This document shows positions 31,398 to 42,599 of a stretch of 64,000 nucleotides of DNA, one piece after another. Every line of letters begins with the position of its first letter. Positions within the stretch are counted from its first letter, which is position 1. The stretch lies in the NCBI GenBank assembly GCA_029948255.1, contig JALIZF010001813.1:620001-684000 (forward strand). The letters run 5' to 3'. Under the pieces are notes generated by a model. The model made no database searches and was not told where the DNA came from. It was given only the letters and a program-made list of their open reading frames with translations. The DNA is from Telmatactis stephensoni (lineage: Eukaryota > Cnidaria > Anthozoa > Actiniaria > Isophelliidae). The position numbers and the translations under genes were made by a program.

Positions 31398-33874
31398 TCA
31401 TAAACTCTGTAATTCTTTCAGTATGGCTTCCTTTTGCTTTTTAACTTCTTCTGTCGACAAGATTCCCGCTTGTTGTAGTTCTGCCAAGGTCTTTAAGTTT
31501 CCCAAGAGTTCTGTTCTCGTCTATAAAGTTTAAAAATGAGATGTACTTTTAATTATTGAAAGAAAAACACAAAATTGAAAGAATAGAAATAAGTTTCTAA
31601 TGTGACTGAAATACAATACTATCGAATCACGCACAGCAATTATAGTTTTTTTTTAATAATGTGTGCTTGGTCCTACTGCCAAAGGAATCCTTGCCGAGTT
31701 AAATGTTCAGCCACAAAAAAAGGAAAACAAGACAAAATATAACAAAAACAAAACAACATCACCCAAAAAGTAAAATAATAATAAGCCAAGGGAATTAGCA
31801 TGCAGATAATATGAGCCAAAACTGCATGTTTACCGCTTTTGTAGTTCGTGTCGATGATGATATCGATGATGATGATGATGATGATGTCGATGATGATGGT
31901 GCTGATCTTTTGCCGCCTCCAAATTGTTGGAAATGTGGGTAGTTTGGCGGTTCGTTGTAGCTACCATGTACACCTTGGTCCTGGCAATAAAACATAGGCA
32001 AATGGAATTGAACAAGAAATAAGCCGACAATAGCATTTCTAAAAGTCGATTTATAAGCCCATTTCATCTCCTTCCCTACCTCCTCCTCCACCAAAAAAAA
32101 GGAACTACAAAAACAAAAAAGGATAATTTACGGTACCGATTAGGTTACTTTTTTATAAGAAAATGATAACATTTCCATCAATGTCCCGTTAAATATAAAA
32201 CTTATTTTATCATTTTCTAATCCGAAACATATAGAATTCTTGCCGTAAATAATCCCTTCTTGTCGGTTTGTTTTTGTTTTTTTTCTTTCTTTCTTTTCTT
32301 TTCTTATCTTTTTCTTTTGCCTTGGAAATCGCACTAAAATCAGTCTTGTCGTTATTTATCACGATATATTATAGTTTTTGCGTATTATTTCTTTGTTATG
32401 TTATACTTACCAAGGCTGCAGCCCATAGACGGTAATCCGCACGGCACCACTTATCACCATGTGTTGTGCTTAGTGTTTCAATGATGCTTTTGATCCTTTC
32501 ATCTTGTGAGATGCGGGCTTTCTTTTTCTTGGATTTATTTTTTCTCTTGATAAATGCCTGATCGTCTGAATCTGATGTACTGTCTAAAATGAATTCACAT
32601 TTATTCGCAATTTTCTCATAGCAAGCAGTAGTAAATTTATAACAATAAACACGGATATGCTTCTTTTTTTGTAAATAGAGTGATATAAACAACAAATGGC
32701 CGGATTAGAATGGTTTTCATCGGGCTGTGAAACAATTACTAATAGTCAGTGTTTATTAGGGTCTATTAGAGTGTAATAGTATTATCAATGCTGTAGATAG
32801 AATGAAAGAGCCAAATCCGAGGGAATTTTTTTATTTTTTCACAAGCCAGAATGAAGCTCAATTGCTGGGGTGCATCCATACCTTTGGGAATCCAAAGACA
32901 ATGAAGCGGTAGCCATGTTGGATGACCAAACAATAAACGCTAATGAGAAATCTTTTGTTGAAGGTCAACCAAGATGGCTGCCGTGACGTCACATGCACCC
33001 CAGCAATAAATATAAATAAATTTCATAGTGTAAAGAGGAAACAATTCTCTTCTGATGTCAAATATGAATGTAAACGTGCGGGAAGAGTGCACATTTGTGG
33101 TTCAGAAATTCTGTCATATCCAGGCCGAGCTTCTGCAGCAATTGCGGTGGTATCATGTCTTATAATGTTTGTTTGTAAGAATTAATGAATAAAGAAACGA
33201 ATAAAGAATATAAGAATAAAGAACGAATTTGAGGGAAAAAACGTTTACGTTTGCTTCTTGTACTGATTCTTGCTTTTTTTTCGATTTTCATTAAATTTTA
33301 ATTAACTGCTCTTCGAAAAAAGGCAGAGTGTTTCACTAGTAGCAACTATTAGAGTCTACTGGTGTTTATTAGCTTAGTAAGCTTTAGTAACTATTTCACA
33401 GTCAGATGAAAACCACTCTAAGTACGACCACTCTACTTATGTCAGCACTGTAAATATTGTAAACAATCTAATACAAGGATACGGTTTAGCTATAACGTGA
33501 ATTTTTTGTACAAATTTGCTGTTGTTGAACTTACCTTCAACATTAATCGTTTGCTTCCTTTTAGGCGCTAATGATTTTGAAATGTAGAACATTGGACGAC
33601 CATCCTTGTGATAGTCTCCACTTTCATATGCGGTTTTAAGCATCTTGTCATCGTTTATGACCGTTTTCGTGTTCGAATGCCCAATGAAACCAATTTCAAC
33701 CTCGTCTGCGGATTTACAGTGTTGCATTTCTTTTTGGTATGTGTCAAACAGACATTCCCGAACGTCTTTGAGCAATTGTAAAACTGGAAATTCTTCGATA
33801 GTATGAGGGTCGAAAGTCCTTCTATCATTTTTGTTGTGAAACACTCTCACTTTTATGCACATTGCACCTGCCAT
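31398..33874 (-). CDS. Four-exon gene of unknown function with SHOCT-like C-terminus
   Basis: Exons 33874-33535, 32583-32411, 31980-31834 and 31520-31398 join in phase to 260 residues with GT-AG borders and no break. Exon 1 is a compact domain (starts MAGAMCIKVRVFHN, contains FIGHSNTKT) that I do not recognise; it could be a small alpha/beta fold. Exon 2 begins acidic, then has a lysine-rich stretch and a helical segment ending W..ADYRLWAAALV. Exon 3 has EPPNYPHF, then a serine run from (TCA/TCG)n codons. Exon 4 fits the SHOCT-type helical hairpin (LGNLKTLAELQQAGILSTEE...). An inserted element with 33-bp terminal repeats ends 25 bp upstream of the ATG and may have replaced the promoter. It may be a host gene or a gene of a degraded transposon. 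Confidence 0.6.
32705..33420. mobile_element. MITE (TAGAGTG family) enlarged by an internal insertion
   Basis: The outer ends are TAGAATGGTTTTCATCGGGC and GTCAGATGAAAACCACTCTA, with TAGTCAGTGTTTATTAG and GTTTATTAGCTTAGTAA inside. They are pushed apart by about 530 bp that include the 147-bp MITE at 32861-33007. It lies within an intron of the gene at 31398-33874. Confidence 0.65.
32861..33007. mobile_element. 147-bp MITE-like element with 15-bp inverted ends
   Basis: ATTGCTGGGGTGCAT (32861-32875) and its exact reverse complement (32993-33007) border a non-coding middle. The family is not known to me. Confidence 0.7.
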
Positions 33875-33898
33875 GGTCGAAGCTGGACTAGAGTACAT

Positions 33899-35023
33899 GC
33901 AACTGAGGAGTGACAACACAAAAGGGGTCTTAAAGGTTGACCATAAGATAGGCTGTAACGCACGGTGCGCAAGTCGACCCCGTTTTGGCATTCTCAGCGC
34001 TACAACCATAGCTGGTCCAAGGAAAAACACTGTACGCGTCCAAACATGCATCCCATAATGCATTTCTTCCGCTGGATCAGATACAGCGGAAGAAAAGGAT
34101 TATGGGCATCCATGAAAAATTTGGACAGCACCCATCCCCTACTCTTAGTCTTAGAAATTTCTTATAAGTGCCGAGCCCCCCTCGCTAACAGGCCCCAGAT
34201 GGCACCGATTGCCTTCTTTACAGTTCAAAACTCGCCGAAATGACCTTGTTGGCTTGGGGAATGCATCACAGAACGACCAGAGAAGCCTCAATACTCTGGA
34301 GATCACAGTTGAACCTTGTCGCCGTAATTACTGTGACTCTTTCTTCGTAAAGTCGCTTCCCACTCCTGAGTTCTTCCAGGAGATTGTCTCCGTCGTCTTT
34401 TCTTGCTTGATGATGCAAGTCAAGCGACTTCTGTGCTACAAAATGACTCGAAAAAGCACTTAGAAGCTGAATTCAGGCCACGATCAGTACGCTCACCGAA
34501 CGTAAACCCTAGAATTCGTCAGGCGTCACTGGATAAGTGAGCCTTCAGTCTTCTAGAACAGCACCAAATTGACAGTTACCTTGACAACTATTGTTTCTCT
34601 TTCCCGTTTTTTTTTCTTTTTCTTCTCTCTTTTTCTGTTTCACAAACACATTTTTTCTGTTTTTCTTTCTTTTCTCTTTCTCATTTGTTAGTTATTTCTT
34701 TTTTTAAGTTTGTTTTTGGTTCCCACTAATTGGCAAAAGAAATCCGAACTATTGTCTTTGTTTTCTGTTTTGTTTTTCCTTCTTACCTTCTCTCTCACCC
34801 AAGCGCGCTCTGCAGTTTTTCTGTTCATTTTTCTTTCTTTTCTCTCTGTCCCCCCCCTCTTTTGAGAGTTTCGTTGTTGTTGTTGTTGTTCTCTCTCCTA
34901 TCTTCGCCGAGAAATGACCAAAAAAACCCTAAAGATTGCTGTTAAAGCGGCAAATCTGAAAGATGGTACATCAAAGGGGTCTTAGTAGACAAGACCCCTT
35001 TTGTGTTGTCACCCCTCAACTGC
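33899..35023. mobile_element. Non-autonomous element with 33-bp terminal inverted repeats
   Basis: 33899-33931 (GCAACTGAGGAGTGACAACA...) and 34991-35023 are inverted copies differing at only a couple of positions. The 1.1-kb interior is T- and TTTCT-rich, has a small hairpin (about 34064-34095) and no credible gene. No target duplication is clear. It sits directly in front of the gene at 31398-33874. Confidence 0.75.
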
Positions 35024-35399
35024 TAAAAGTGAGCCACATAAATATTGCTAAGTAGTGCTATCTTATGATCATTCTATTGTTTTCTTTTGTTTTTACGCCA
35101 AAAGGTTAAAATGGTTATCGATTTTTTAGCCATTGAATCGTAATAATCAATCCTCAGTAATTGTGTTTAATTATATCATGGGTTGGGGACGTCTTTGTTA
35201 TACTATTTGTTGTGCATAGTTCGACCAGCTATGCATTAGAGCCAGGTCGACTGATAATTTCAATAGTATTTATTTTTATGCACGATGCTTTTGCCTACGA
35301 TATAACAACTGGCCACGGCCTTTTCAATAATTGCGGGGACCTATTTGCCTATGACTTGAAAATGAAAATGAGTTTTATTTCACTTGATTACAATTGTTT
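35024..35399. other. No gene recognised
   Basis: It contains one CATTGTTTTCTTTTGT-like MITE core (about 35073) and, on the minus strand, a LINE-like 3' stretch (AAGTGAAATAAAACTC). Nothing else is supported. Confidence 0.4.
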
Positions 35400-36125
35400 A
35401 AAATAGTCAGCTAAAAAATTTCTAAATCATTTGATTGTACTCTAATACTCCAACTCAGAAATGAAATTAAAATTGGCTTAATGGTCTACTTTTTCTGATT
35501 CAATAATGGTTTTGGTGGCAGAATTGTTTTTTTTTTTTCGTGCAGTTTTGAAAACGCCGAAATTACAGGGCAAATAAAACACTTGACTTTTGTAATATAA
35601 TACAATTGTCCGTGTAGCTCTCGTATTAAGAGCTGCTCGTCTAAGGTTTTTAAGCATATTTGTACTTTTGCTTAAATCAAATTTGTTTCAATTTAGAGCA
35701 CAACTTTGTGACATTAACAAATTAGGCCATGCCAGAAAAACCTTCTTGGAAGAGTTCAGTTTGCTGTCTTCTTTGATGGACGGGCTAATGATATAGTGAA
35801 AGAATTAGTGCTAATTGAGAAAAGACTAAAAGATTTTTATCAATTTTACTAAAGACAAAAATGATGAAAAAAATATTTCTGTCGAAAACTTGGAATGTAA
35901 CAGATGCTTTATCTACAAAAGTGGGCGTTCAAGGGTACAACAGTTCTTTATGCTGTCATTACTATTGAGCACAAAGACCAAATATACCTATTGTTGAACG
36001 TATAGTACCTAGTGTATCGGGCTGTCAAAAAAGTTTGATGGAAATACAAAAGGTATATATCTATCTATATATCTATGATTTGCAGAATTTTTGTGATTGA
36101 GTGTGTATATATATATATATATATA
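35400..36125 (-). repeat. Dispersed repeat, copy B (inverted partner at 20108-20880)
   Basis: On the minus strand it starts with (TA)n and ACTCAATCACAAAAATTCTG and follows copy A through the same blocks with substitutions and small gaps. Both copies abut AT microsatellites, which may be their insertion preference or part of their ends. Confidence 0.7.
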
Positions 36126-36139
36126 TACACAAATTAAAA

Positions 36140-37115
36140 CGGACTTATAATGGCGAATGTCAACTAAATAGCAGAGCTAATCTAGTAGTTAACATAAGAT
36201 ATTAGTTATTAAGATAATTGAATTAATTTAGAGGTCAGAGAATAAACTTAAAGTGTAGAATATTATAGCCAAAAAACAAAACTGAATAAAGTTCATACGT
36301 ACAATCAGATTTAAAAATTCTCACACTTACAATATACAAATACACAAAAATGATATACATTCAGGCAATACGATATGAAAGATATACATTTACATTAATA
36401 GTTTAATATTAAAAATTTAACATGAAAAAGGGAAAAAACGTGTGATTGAAGTACACACAAATATATAAATAAATATAAATACAAATATACAATTTACTCT
36501 ATTTTCATTGAAGATAATTCAAAGTTTTAATATTAAATTAATTCAGCAAATCAATAATTGTTTATAAGATCATTTTTCAGGAGTCGTTTAAATTTGAATT
36601 TCAAGCAATCCTTGTACTCATCAGGTATTGAATTCCAGATTTTTGCCCCATTAAATCTTATACTGAATTTAGCATAGTTTGTCCTAGCGGGAGGAATGTA
36701 AAAGGAATTTTTAGAAGCCAACCTTGTATTGTAATTATGAACGTCACTGACTGAGGTGAAGAAATTTTCAAATGCACAAGATAATTTCTTTGAATAAAAT
36801 TTAAACATAAAGAGAGAATTTTGGAAATTTATAAGGTCTGTAAATTTGATAATATTAATTTTTTTTAAAAATTGGACTAGTAATGAGCATCATAAGAAGA
36901 GAAATTCATGGTCCTAATGATTCTTTTCTGGAGAATTACAATTGGTCGAATAAAAGTAGGGTATGTATTTGCCCAAATTGTCAGCCCATATGTCAAAAAT
37001 GGAAATATTAATGAGTAATAAAATTTTAAAAGTAAATTTGAATTGACAAAGGGTCGAAGCTTGTAGAGAAGGCCAAAACCTCTTCGTAATTTGGAGGCAA
37101 CATATTGAATGTGCT
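36140..37115 (-). pseudogene. 5'-truncated LINE (CR1/L2-like) with C-terminal RT region and 3' UTR
   Basis: From about 37115 the minus strand encodes the end of a non-LTR reverse transcriptase: YVASKLRRGFGLLYKLRPFV, then FYYSLIFPFLTYG, a frameshift, and the typical C-terminal block HNYNTR...AKIWNSIPDEYK ending at 36551. About 400 bp of 3' UTR follow, up to the (TA)n run at 36110-36125. The 5' truncation is usual for target-primed insertion. It landed in the Helitron Rep gene, just after its KKHI segment. The reverse transcriptase core (fingers and palm) is absent, so the fragment is inert. Confidence 0.75.
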
Positions 37116-40100
37116 TTTTGATGACCTTCCAGTTGTCTTTGTGTATCTTTATTTGACATTGAGGTTGTATCTCTATCTAGGGGATAGAGTATCAAAGTTT
37201 GCCTCATTGGAGGTTGTGGGTAATTGAATCTACACTGACTAGTTGTGTTTTTACGACATGTATGTGAATGTCGATGAACTTGCCTATTCACAAGATGAAG
37301 AAGGCAAGGGTCATCAATTGGCTTATGACAAGTAATTATCTTGTCAATATATTCTGTTACTTCTATATCGCTATTAATTTTAAATTCTGGTGCTCCTTCC
37401 AGCCATATTAGCATGTGTATATGTGGTGACCCTCTTTGTTGGTATTCTACTCTGTAGAACCAGTCCGATATTTTCCCTAAAGGTTCAGCCGGACTTAGAA
37501 GAAAGCTTGTCAGAAATTGATTGACTTGATAGTCAAAATGCCTGGCACATGTTACAGGGTCACTTTGGATCAAGCGACACCTATCTTCCCAATTAAGATT
37601 TTCTAGCTGTTCATCAGTATATTGCTTATGATCTATTAGTTGTCCTAGTATTCTGAGTAAGTGCAACCACTGTGTCTCAGCTGATGAAAAACTACAAAAA
37701 CGTGTAGCAGGTCCCAATTGTCTTATCATTGCAAACAAGTCTTTTTTGGCTTTTTCGAAATATGGAGGGGACCCACGTAATGCATTTAGGAATCTGTATC
37801 CCTCATCTAGACGAATTAGCTTGTCCAATGCACCTTCCTGTTTTAATTGCCCAGCACTAATATTCCTCTTGTTGCTCTTGCACTTTCTAAGGGCAATATT
37901 TGATTTACCTAATAGAATTTTCATTTGCAACTTCTTTGCTTTAAAGAAGATGTTTTCTACACACATGGCAGCTCGTCTATCTGACCTTCTTAGTTCCGAC
38001 TTGCAAATGTCACTGTAATTTATCTTAACTAACCTTTGTTCATTTTCTGGTCTTGCTTGACCAAGAAATATCCCAGGGTATGCCAATTCCTCTGAATATT
38101 TATCCCTGAATACACTTAATGGTCTATTGCCTTCAGCTGGGGCAACATTCAGAATATGCTGTCGTTCATTATCCTCTACAAAATCAGTTGGTGTTAACAT
38201 GGTGTCAGTAACACCTGCAGGTATCTCTGCTTCATTTTCATTCCACTCATCAACATTTGTTAATTCTTGAGAATCAATATCATGAGAGTTTTTTTCAGTA
38301 ACCATGTGTGCCTGTGAACTTATAACATTATCCTCAATTTCATTTTGGGCATTTTCTAAGTTGTACTTATTGATCCAGTCAGTATTAAGCACTATACCTT
38401 CATTTCTATACAAACTGCTATTGTTAATAAGCCAGTTTGCTGCTTCAATAACCTTGCTTGTTCTTACATTTAATGACAAAGCTGAACTCTTATATTGTAA
38501 CTTCCTTTTTAAGTTTATTTTGACTGTGCCAGTCTGACTATGTAACCGTGGTAACATACTGACAGTATTGGTTACATCAGCTGGTACATTGACAATATTG
38601 CCATGTATCTTAAGTTGTCTTCCTCTAGGTGCTTGCATCAATTTTTGGAATGCAATTCTTGGTGCCAATAACCTACATTCCAATTCATTAAGATCAAAAA
38701 ACTCTGGTTTTTCTGGAAATTTCATACCATTAACTACTGCACATACTGGAATTCTGCTTTTGGTTAAATGATTATGGCATGTTCTACAAATCCACTCTTT
38801 ATCATCAATGCTTTTTGTTTCACATAGGTATTTGATGATATCAGGATTTGACTTTTTTAGTTTTTCAGCATTTATTACAGTATGCTTGTACCATGTTTGG
38901 TCACAGCATGTACAGATATAAAGTGGACCTTGATTTACCTTTTTATGAAATCTTGAAATCATAACATTGACACATTCAACTTGATTGTTTGCTCTATACC
39001 TTCTCTTGTATTCATTATGCTTCCCCTTTTGCTCTGCTGAGGACTGTGATGCTCTGTAATTTCGCATGTATTCACTGTGCTTTTCTTTCATCTCTTGAGC
39101 TTTTGTTGCTCTATAATTTCTTTGATAATCATTATGCTTTGCCTTTTTTTCAGAGGAAGCCTTAGATGCTCTATATTGTCTCATATAAGCTGCTTTTCTC
39201 TCTTTTATGCTTTGAGAATTGGTTGCTTCTAAATTAATAAGTCCTTTTTTGGTAGATGTACATGTTTTCTCATAGCAAGGCTTTTTAACATCAGCATCAT
39301 CTTCTGTCATTTCTATCAAAGTTGATTCTGTTGTTATGGTGTCATGCTTTCTCTTTTGAGGATTATCAAGTGATCCAGTATAAGTTCCACTTTTTGTACT
39401 ATCCCCATTGTCTAAAACAGATGTTGAGATGTAGTGTGTCTCACCTATGTGCCCTATATATATTGATTTAGCACTATGCACTGCATTTTTTGCTTTAACC
39501 AAGGTCATTTCAGAATAGTTTTCATTTGATTCGATTATATGAATCTTTAAATTTATTGCGTCAGCTACAGCTTGTATTATAACATGATCAGCCCATGTTC
39601 CTTGCATAGACATGTTGTTTAAATAATGTAACCAAGATGTTTCTAAATTGAACTCAATAAATCTTTCAGGATTTTCTCTCAAATACCGAATTCCAGCAGC
39701 TCTGATATTCAGATGAAGACTAGGATCACCATACAATTGATGTGAAACTGATCTAAAAAAACAATCACCTCCACCACCAACATCTAGAGGTTTTAGTCTG
39801 TACCTAAGTAGTCTGTATTTAAATACAAAATCTGGATCATTAAAAGGTATTATTATTTTTCCAGTTGAATTGCAAATAATTCTAGGCCCTGGATTCAGTT
39901 CAACATCACCAGAGAGTAAAATAGATTGTGCAGACAAATTATATGTAATTGTTGTGTTTGCTTCGTTTACTTGGACATAATTACTGTCCGCATCATTACC
40001 CGAATTTGGTTTCATAGCATTGGACTTTAAAACCTTTATATCTGAAAGCAAATCTTGTTTCACGTTATTACATTTTTTAAGTTTGCGGCATCGAACAAGA

Positions 40101-41278
40101 CATTGGCAATTTGGCGCTCTAAAATAACTGCTATAAAAGGAGTCCGTTTTGTGCAGATAGTTTACATACCAGAACTTATAATGAATGGCTAAATTATGTA
40201 GCTTAGATGATGCAGGTGTTGATTTCCTAATCAATATCTTGCATTTTTTTCTAAGTTTTCTTTTTTTAAAAGTTTGCATAATTTTATGTACACGAACTCT
40301 GGACGGTTCTCGATCTCTGCGACGAACGTGTGAACGCTCACATGTGTACCGATGCCCGTTTCGAACAGTAGATCTGTAATTGTATGTAAAAGTTGAACCT
40401 TTAACATGATTTAAGCTTAAATTACGCTTACTAGAAGACACAATACTTTCATGATATTTCCTTATCACAGCTTTCATTGTCCTAGAGATGAAAGGTAAGC
40501 TTACAAATCTCTTTCTCTGTAAATATACAGGCCTTTTGTTTCTTCCCCGTAGGGCTTTTTTAATCCCGTTGACAGGCTGAATAATCCGACAAATGCGCTC
40601 AATCTCTCTCTTTCGAGATCGAATTATCCCACAATGGGGCTCATTATTCCTCTTTCGAGGCTCAATTATCCCACAATGGGGCTCATTATTCCTCTTTCGA
40701 GGCTCAATTATCCCACAATGGGGCTCATTATTCCTCTTTCGAGGCTCAATTATCCCACAATGGGGCTCATTATTCCTCTTTCGAGGCTCAATCATCCCAC
40801 AATGGGGCTCAATATTCCTCCGAAGAGGCTCAATTATCCTCCGAAGAGGCTGAATATACCCACAATGGGGTTGGTTTTTGATTCCCCGCAGGGTTGTATT
40901 TATCCCGATCAATACGGGCTGATTTCTCCCAAATAATATGGGCTTAAATATCCTCCGAAGAGGCTGAATATACCCACAATGGGGTTGATTGTGTTTATAT
41001 GAAAGTACAGTTGTGTTTTGTTGTGTTCTGTTTGAGGTTTGTTTGTCCTTGTGTAAAGTCACGTTGTATGAAAGTGTCGTCGAGTGTCGAGTTGCATCTT
41101 GACGTTTGGGAAGAATATTCGAGCCATGTCGTTGCAAACAAGCACCTAAAACCTTGAAAATACTTTTCATTACACCGAGCAGTAGTGTAAGAAAGCTGTA
41201 ATAAACAAGAATTAACGATAAAAGTAATGTAAATACACTCACCAGCAGCACTACACCAGATTCCACCACAAGCGCCAC
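37115..41278 (-). CDS. Helitron polyprotein, copy 2: 2A-like motif, OTU protease, HUH Rep; 3'-truncated
   Basis: The open frame begins at 41278; the helicase is missing and the last part runs into a LINE. Domains by residue: hydrophobic segment 5-37; a 14-residue repeat array about 140-215; a 2A-like motif ending GDVELNPGP with the final Pro at 465; an OTU cysteine-protease fold with D505/C506 (GGGGDCFF) and H615 (GETHYIST); four YRA-containing repeats about 695-765; a Cys-rich region (CTCCDQTW, CRTCHNH); and a HUH endonuclease with H1286/H1288 (GSPHIHMLIW). The Helitron frame shifts once near 37190. Ribosome skipping at 2A would release residues 1-464 as a separate membrane- or secretory-directed product. 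Start choice: 41278 is the first ATG and precedes the hydrophobic helix. Rolling-circle transposition needs Rep plus helicase, so this copy is not autonomous. Confidence 0.85.
39884..39937 (-). other. 2A-like ribosome-skipping sequence
   Basis: The codons for L-L-S-G-D-V-E-L-N-P-G-P match the D-(V/I)-E-x-N-P-G-P consensus, with leucines upstream as usual. Skipping would occur between Gly464 and Pro465, 40 residues before the OTU active site. Function is inferred from the motif. Confidence 0.85.
40630..40860 (-). repeat. 42-bp coding minisatellite (14-residue units)
   Basis: Five to six units encode variants of E-P-H-C-G-I-I-E-P-R-K-R-N-N. They lie between the N-terminal hydrophobic segment and the 2A motif. 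Related single units (QPHCGYIQPLRR) lie at about 40845-40990. Confidence 0.9.
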
Positions 41279-41414
41279 GAGGAAAGAAAGCTCAGCGATC
41301 GACCAAAGTTATTGGGGGAGACGATAGCGCTTTCAAGGGGCACCGTGACGTATTTCGTCGATTCCATTGTGACGTCAAGTTACTTACCATCCCGATGACA
41401 AGAGTGCCTGCTTT

Positions 41415-42590
41415 TCACTAAGCAGGCACAAAAACTACAAACCACTTGATTCAAGCAGACTGAATACACTGAGATGTCAACTTGGTGGTGTTAAACTGAT
41501 ATTTATAGATGCGATATCCATGGTTGGTAATTCCATGTTTAATGTACAAATTAACAATAGGCTAAAGGATATCAAAGGTAGTTCACTAACCTTTGGTGGT
41601 GTTAGTATTATTGCTATAGATCGATTTCACTGACGTCATCGAGAAAAATAAAGTCGGTTTCAGAGCATCAAATAAAATAAAAATACTTGTACCTCAAAGA
41701 ACAACTAAATCTTTGCAACTCTAGAAAATATTGAGTCAAAAGAGCTTTTCACCACGAAGATACGAATGTTTGAATGTGGGCTTGTTGTTGGTAAGAATGT
41801 ATGGGGCCGCCAATTTGGTGTACACCAATATGTACACCAATATGGCGACCATAAATACCAAGCATCGAAATGATATTAAAAATACATTTATTTGTTCATT
41901 TTATTGATTATATATATAGAAAATGACAATTAAGTTCATTGCCAAAGCAAATGAGGTGAAATTTGTCGCAAATTGATGTGTTCTTACGGCGTTTGAAAAT
42001 GCATGACTGCATGGTGTGACACAATTTTGGTGCCGATAATTTGCCAAGCGATGAACAGAATCAGACCAAATTTCCAGAGACGACTTCTTTTCATGATACA
42101 TACAAAATATCAGGCAATCAGCTTTCTCCGAATTTTAGTTTAGATTTTAGTCCTCTCGTGACGTCACGTGAAATCGATCTATAGGTGATTTATACCAACT
42201 ACAACCAGTCATGGATGGATATATTTTCAAAGATATGGACAATAGTGAATATGGAATTCTTGCGCCTAATATGTGGAAAGAACTTTTTCAAATGTTTGAA
42301 CTCCATGAAATAATGGGGCAAAGAGAAAGTAAACAATTTGCTGAATTGCTAAATAGACTAAGAGAGGGTAACCACACTAAAAATGACATAATGAAGTTAA
42401 AAGAGAGAGTTATTGCTGACACTAGTTCTGACTATCCAAAAGATGCACCTCATTTATACAAAATGCAAAAGTAAATGAGGTACTAAGTACTCAATTAAAG
42501 CACATGACAGTGTCATAGGGGCTGAGTCACAGGAACTTAGAGATAAAATTCTAAAACAGGTTCCGGAGCAATTGCAGAATACCCCGCTAC
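41415..42590 (+). pseudogene. Helitron Pif1-type helicase fragment, split by a MITE
   Basis: The + strand encodes NYKPLDSSRLNTL, then LIFIDAISMVG, LTFGGVSIIAIG - interrupted by a 571-bp MITE - then DLYQLQPVMDGYIF, LHEIMGQRESK and YPKDAPHLY. This is the central part of a Helitron helicase. The Walker B acidic pair is changed (IDA instead of IDE) and the end is frameshifted near 42470. It lies head to head with the Helitron Rep part on the other strand, as if one element had been broken and inverted, or two fragments lie side by side. Motif I (Walker A) is missing. Inactive. Confidence 0.8.
41614..42184. mobile_element. 571-bp MITE inserted in the Helitron helicase
   Basis: Ends: CTATAGATCGATTTCACTGA and the inverted CACGTGAAATCGATCTATAG. 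Excision of everything between the two CTATAG copies restores the helicase frame (..ATA G|GT GAT..), so the target duplication lies within CTATAG; TA, TATA or all six are possible because the hexamer is its own complement. Confidence 0.85.
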
Positions 42591-42599
42591 TCAGTCGTA

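Noticed and set aside
34730..34945. Plus frame rich in Phe, Leu and Ser resembling membrane protein
   Set aside because: It comes from TTTCT-rich DNA inside the 33899-35023 element; no start context or homologue is apparent.
35161..35406. 81-codon plus frame with hydrophobic start
   Set aside because: Lies over a retroelement-like 3' stretch on the other strand; no supporting motif.
40593..40936. Plus-strand frames with repeated IIPQWGSLFLFRGS-type units
   Set aside because: Antisense shadow of the 42-bp coding repeat of the Helitron frame.
41402..41428. Hairpin GTGCCTGCTT/AAGCAGGCAC as a Helitron 3' terminus
   Set aside because: No CTRR follows at the right distance on either strand, and part of it is helicase coding sequence.
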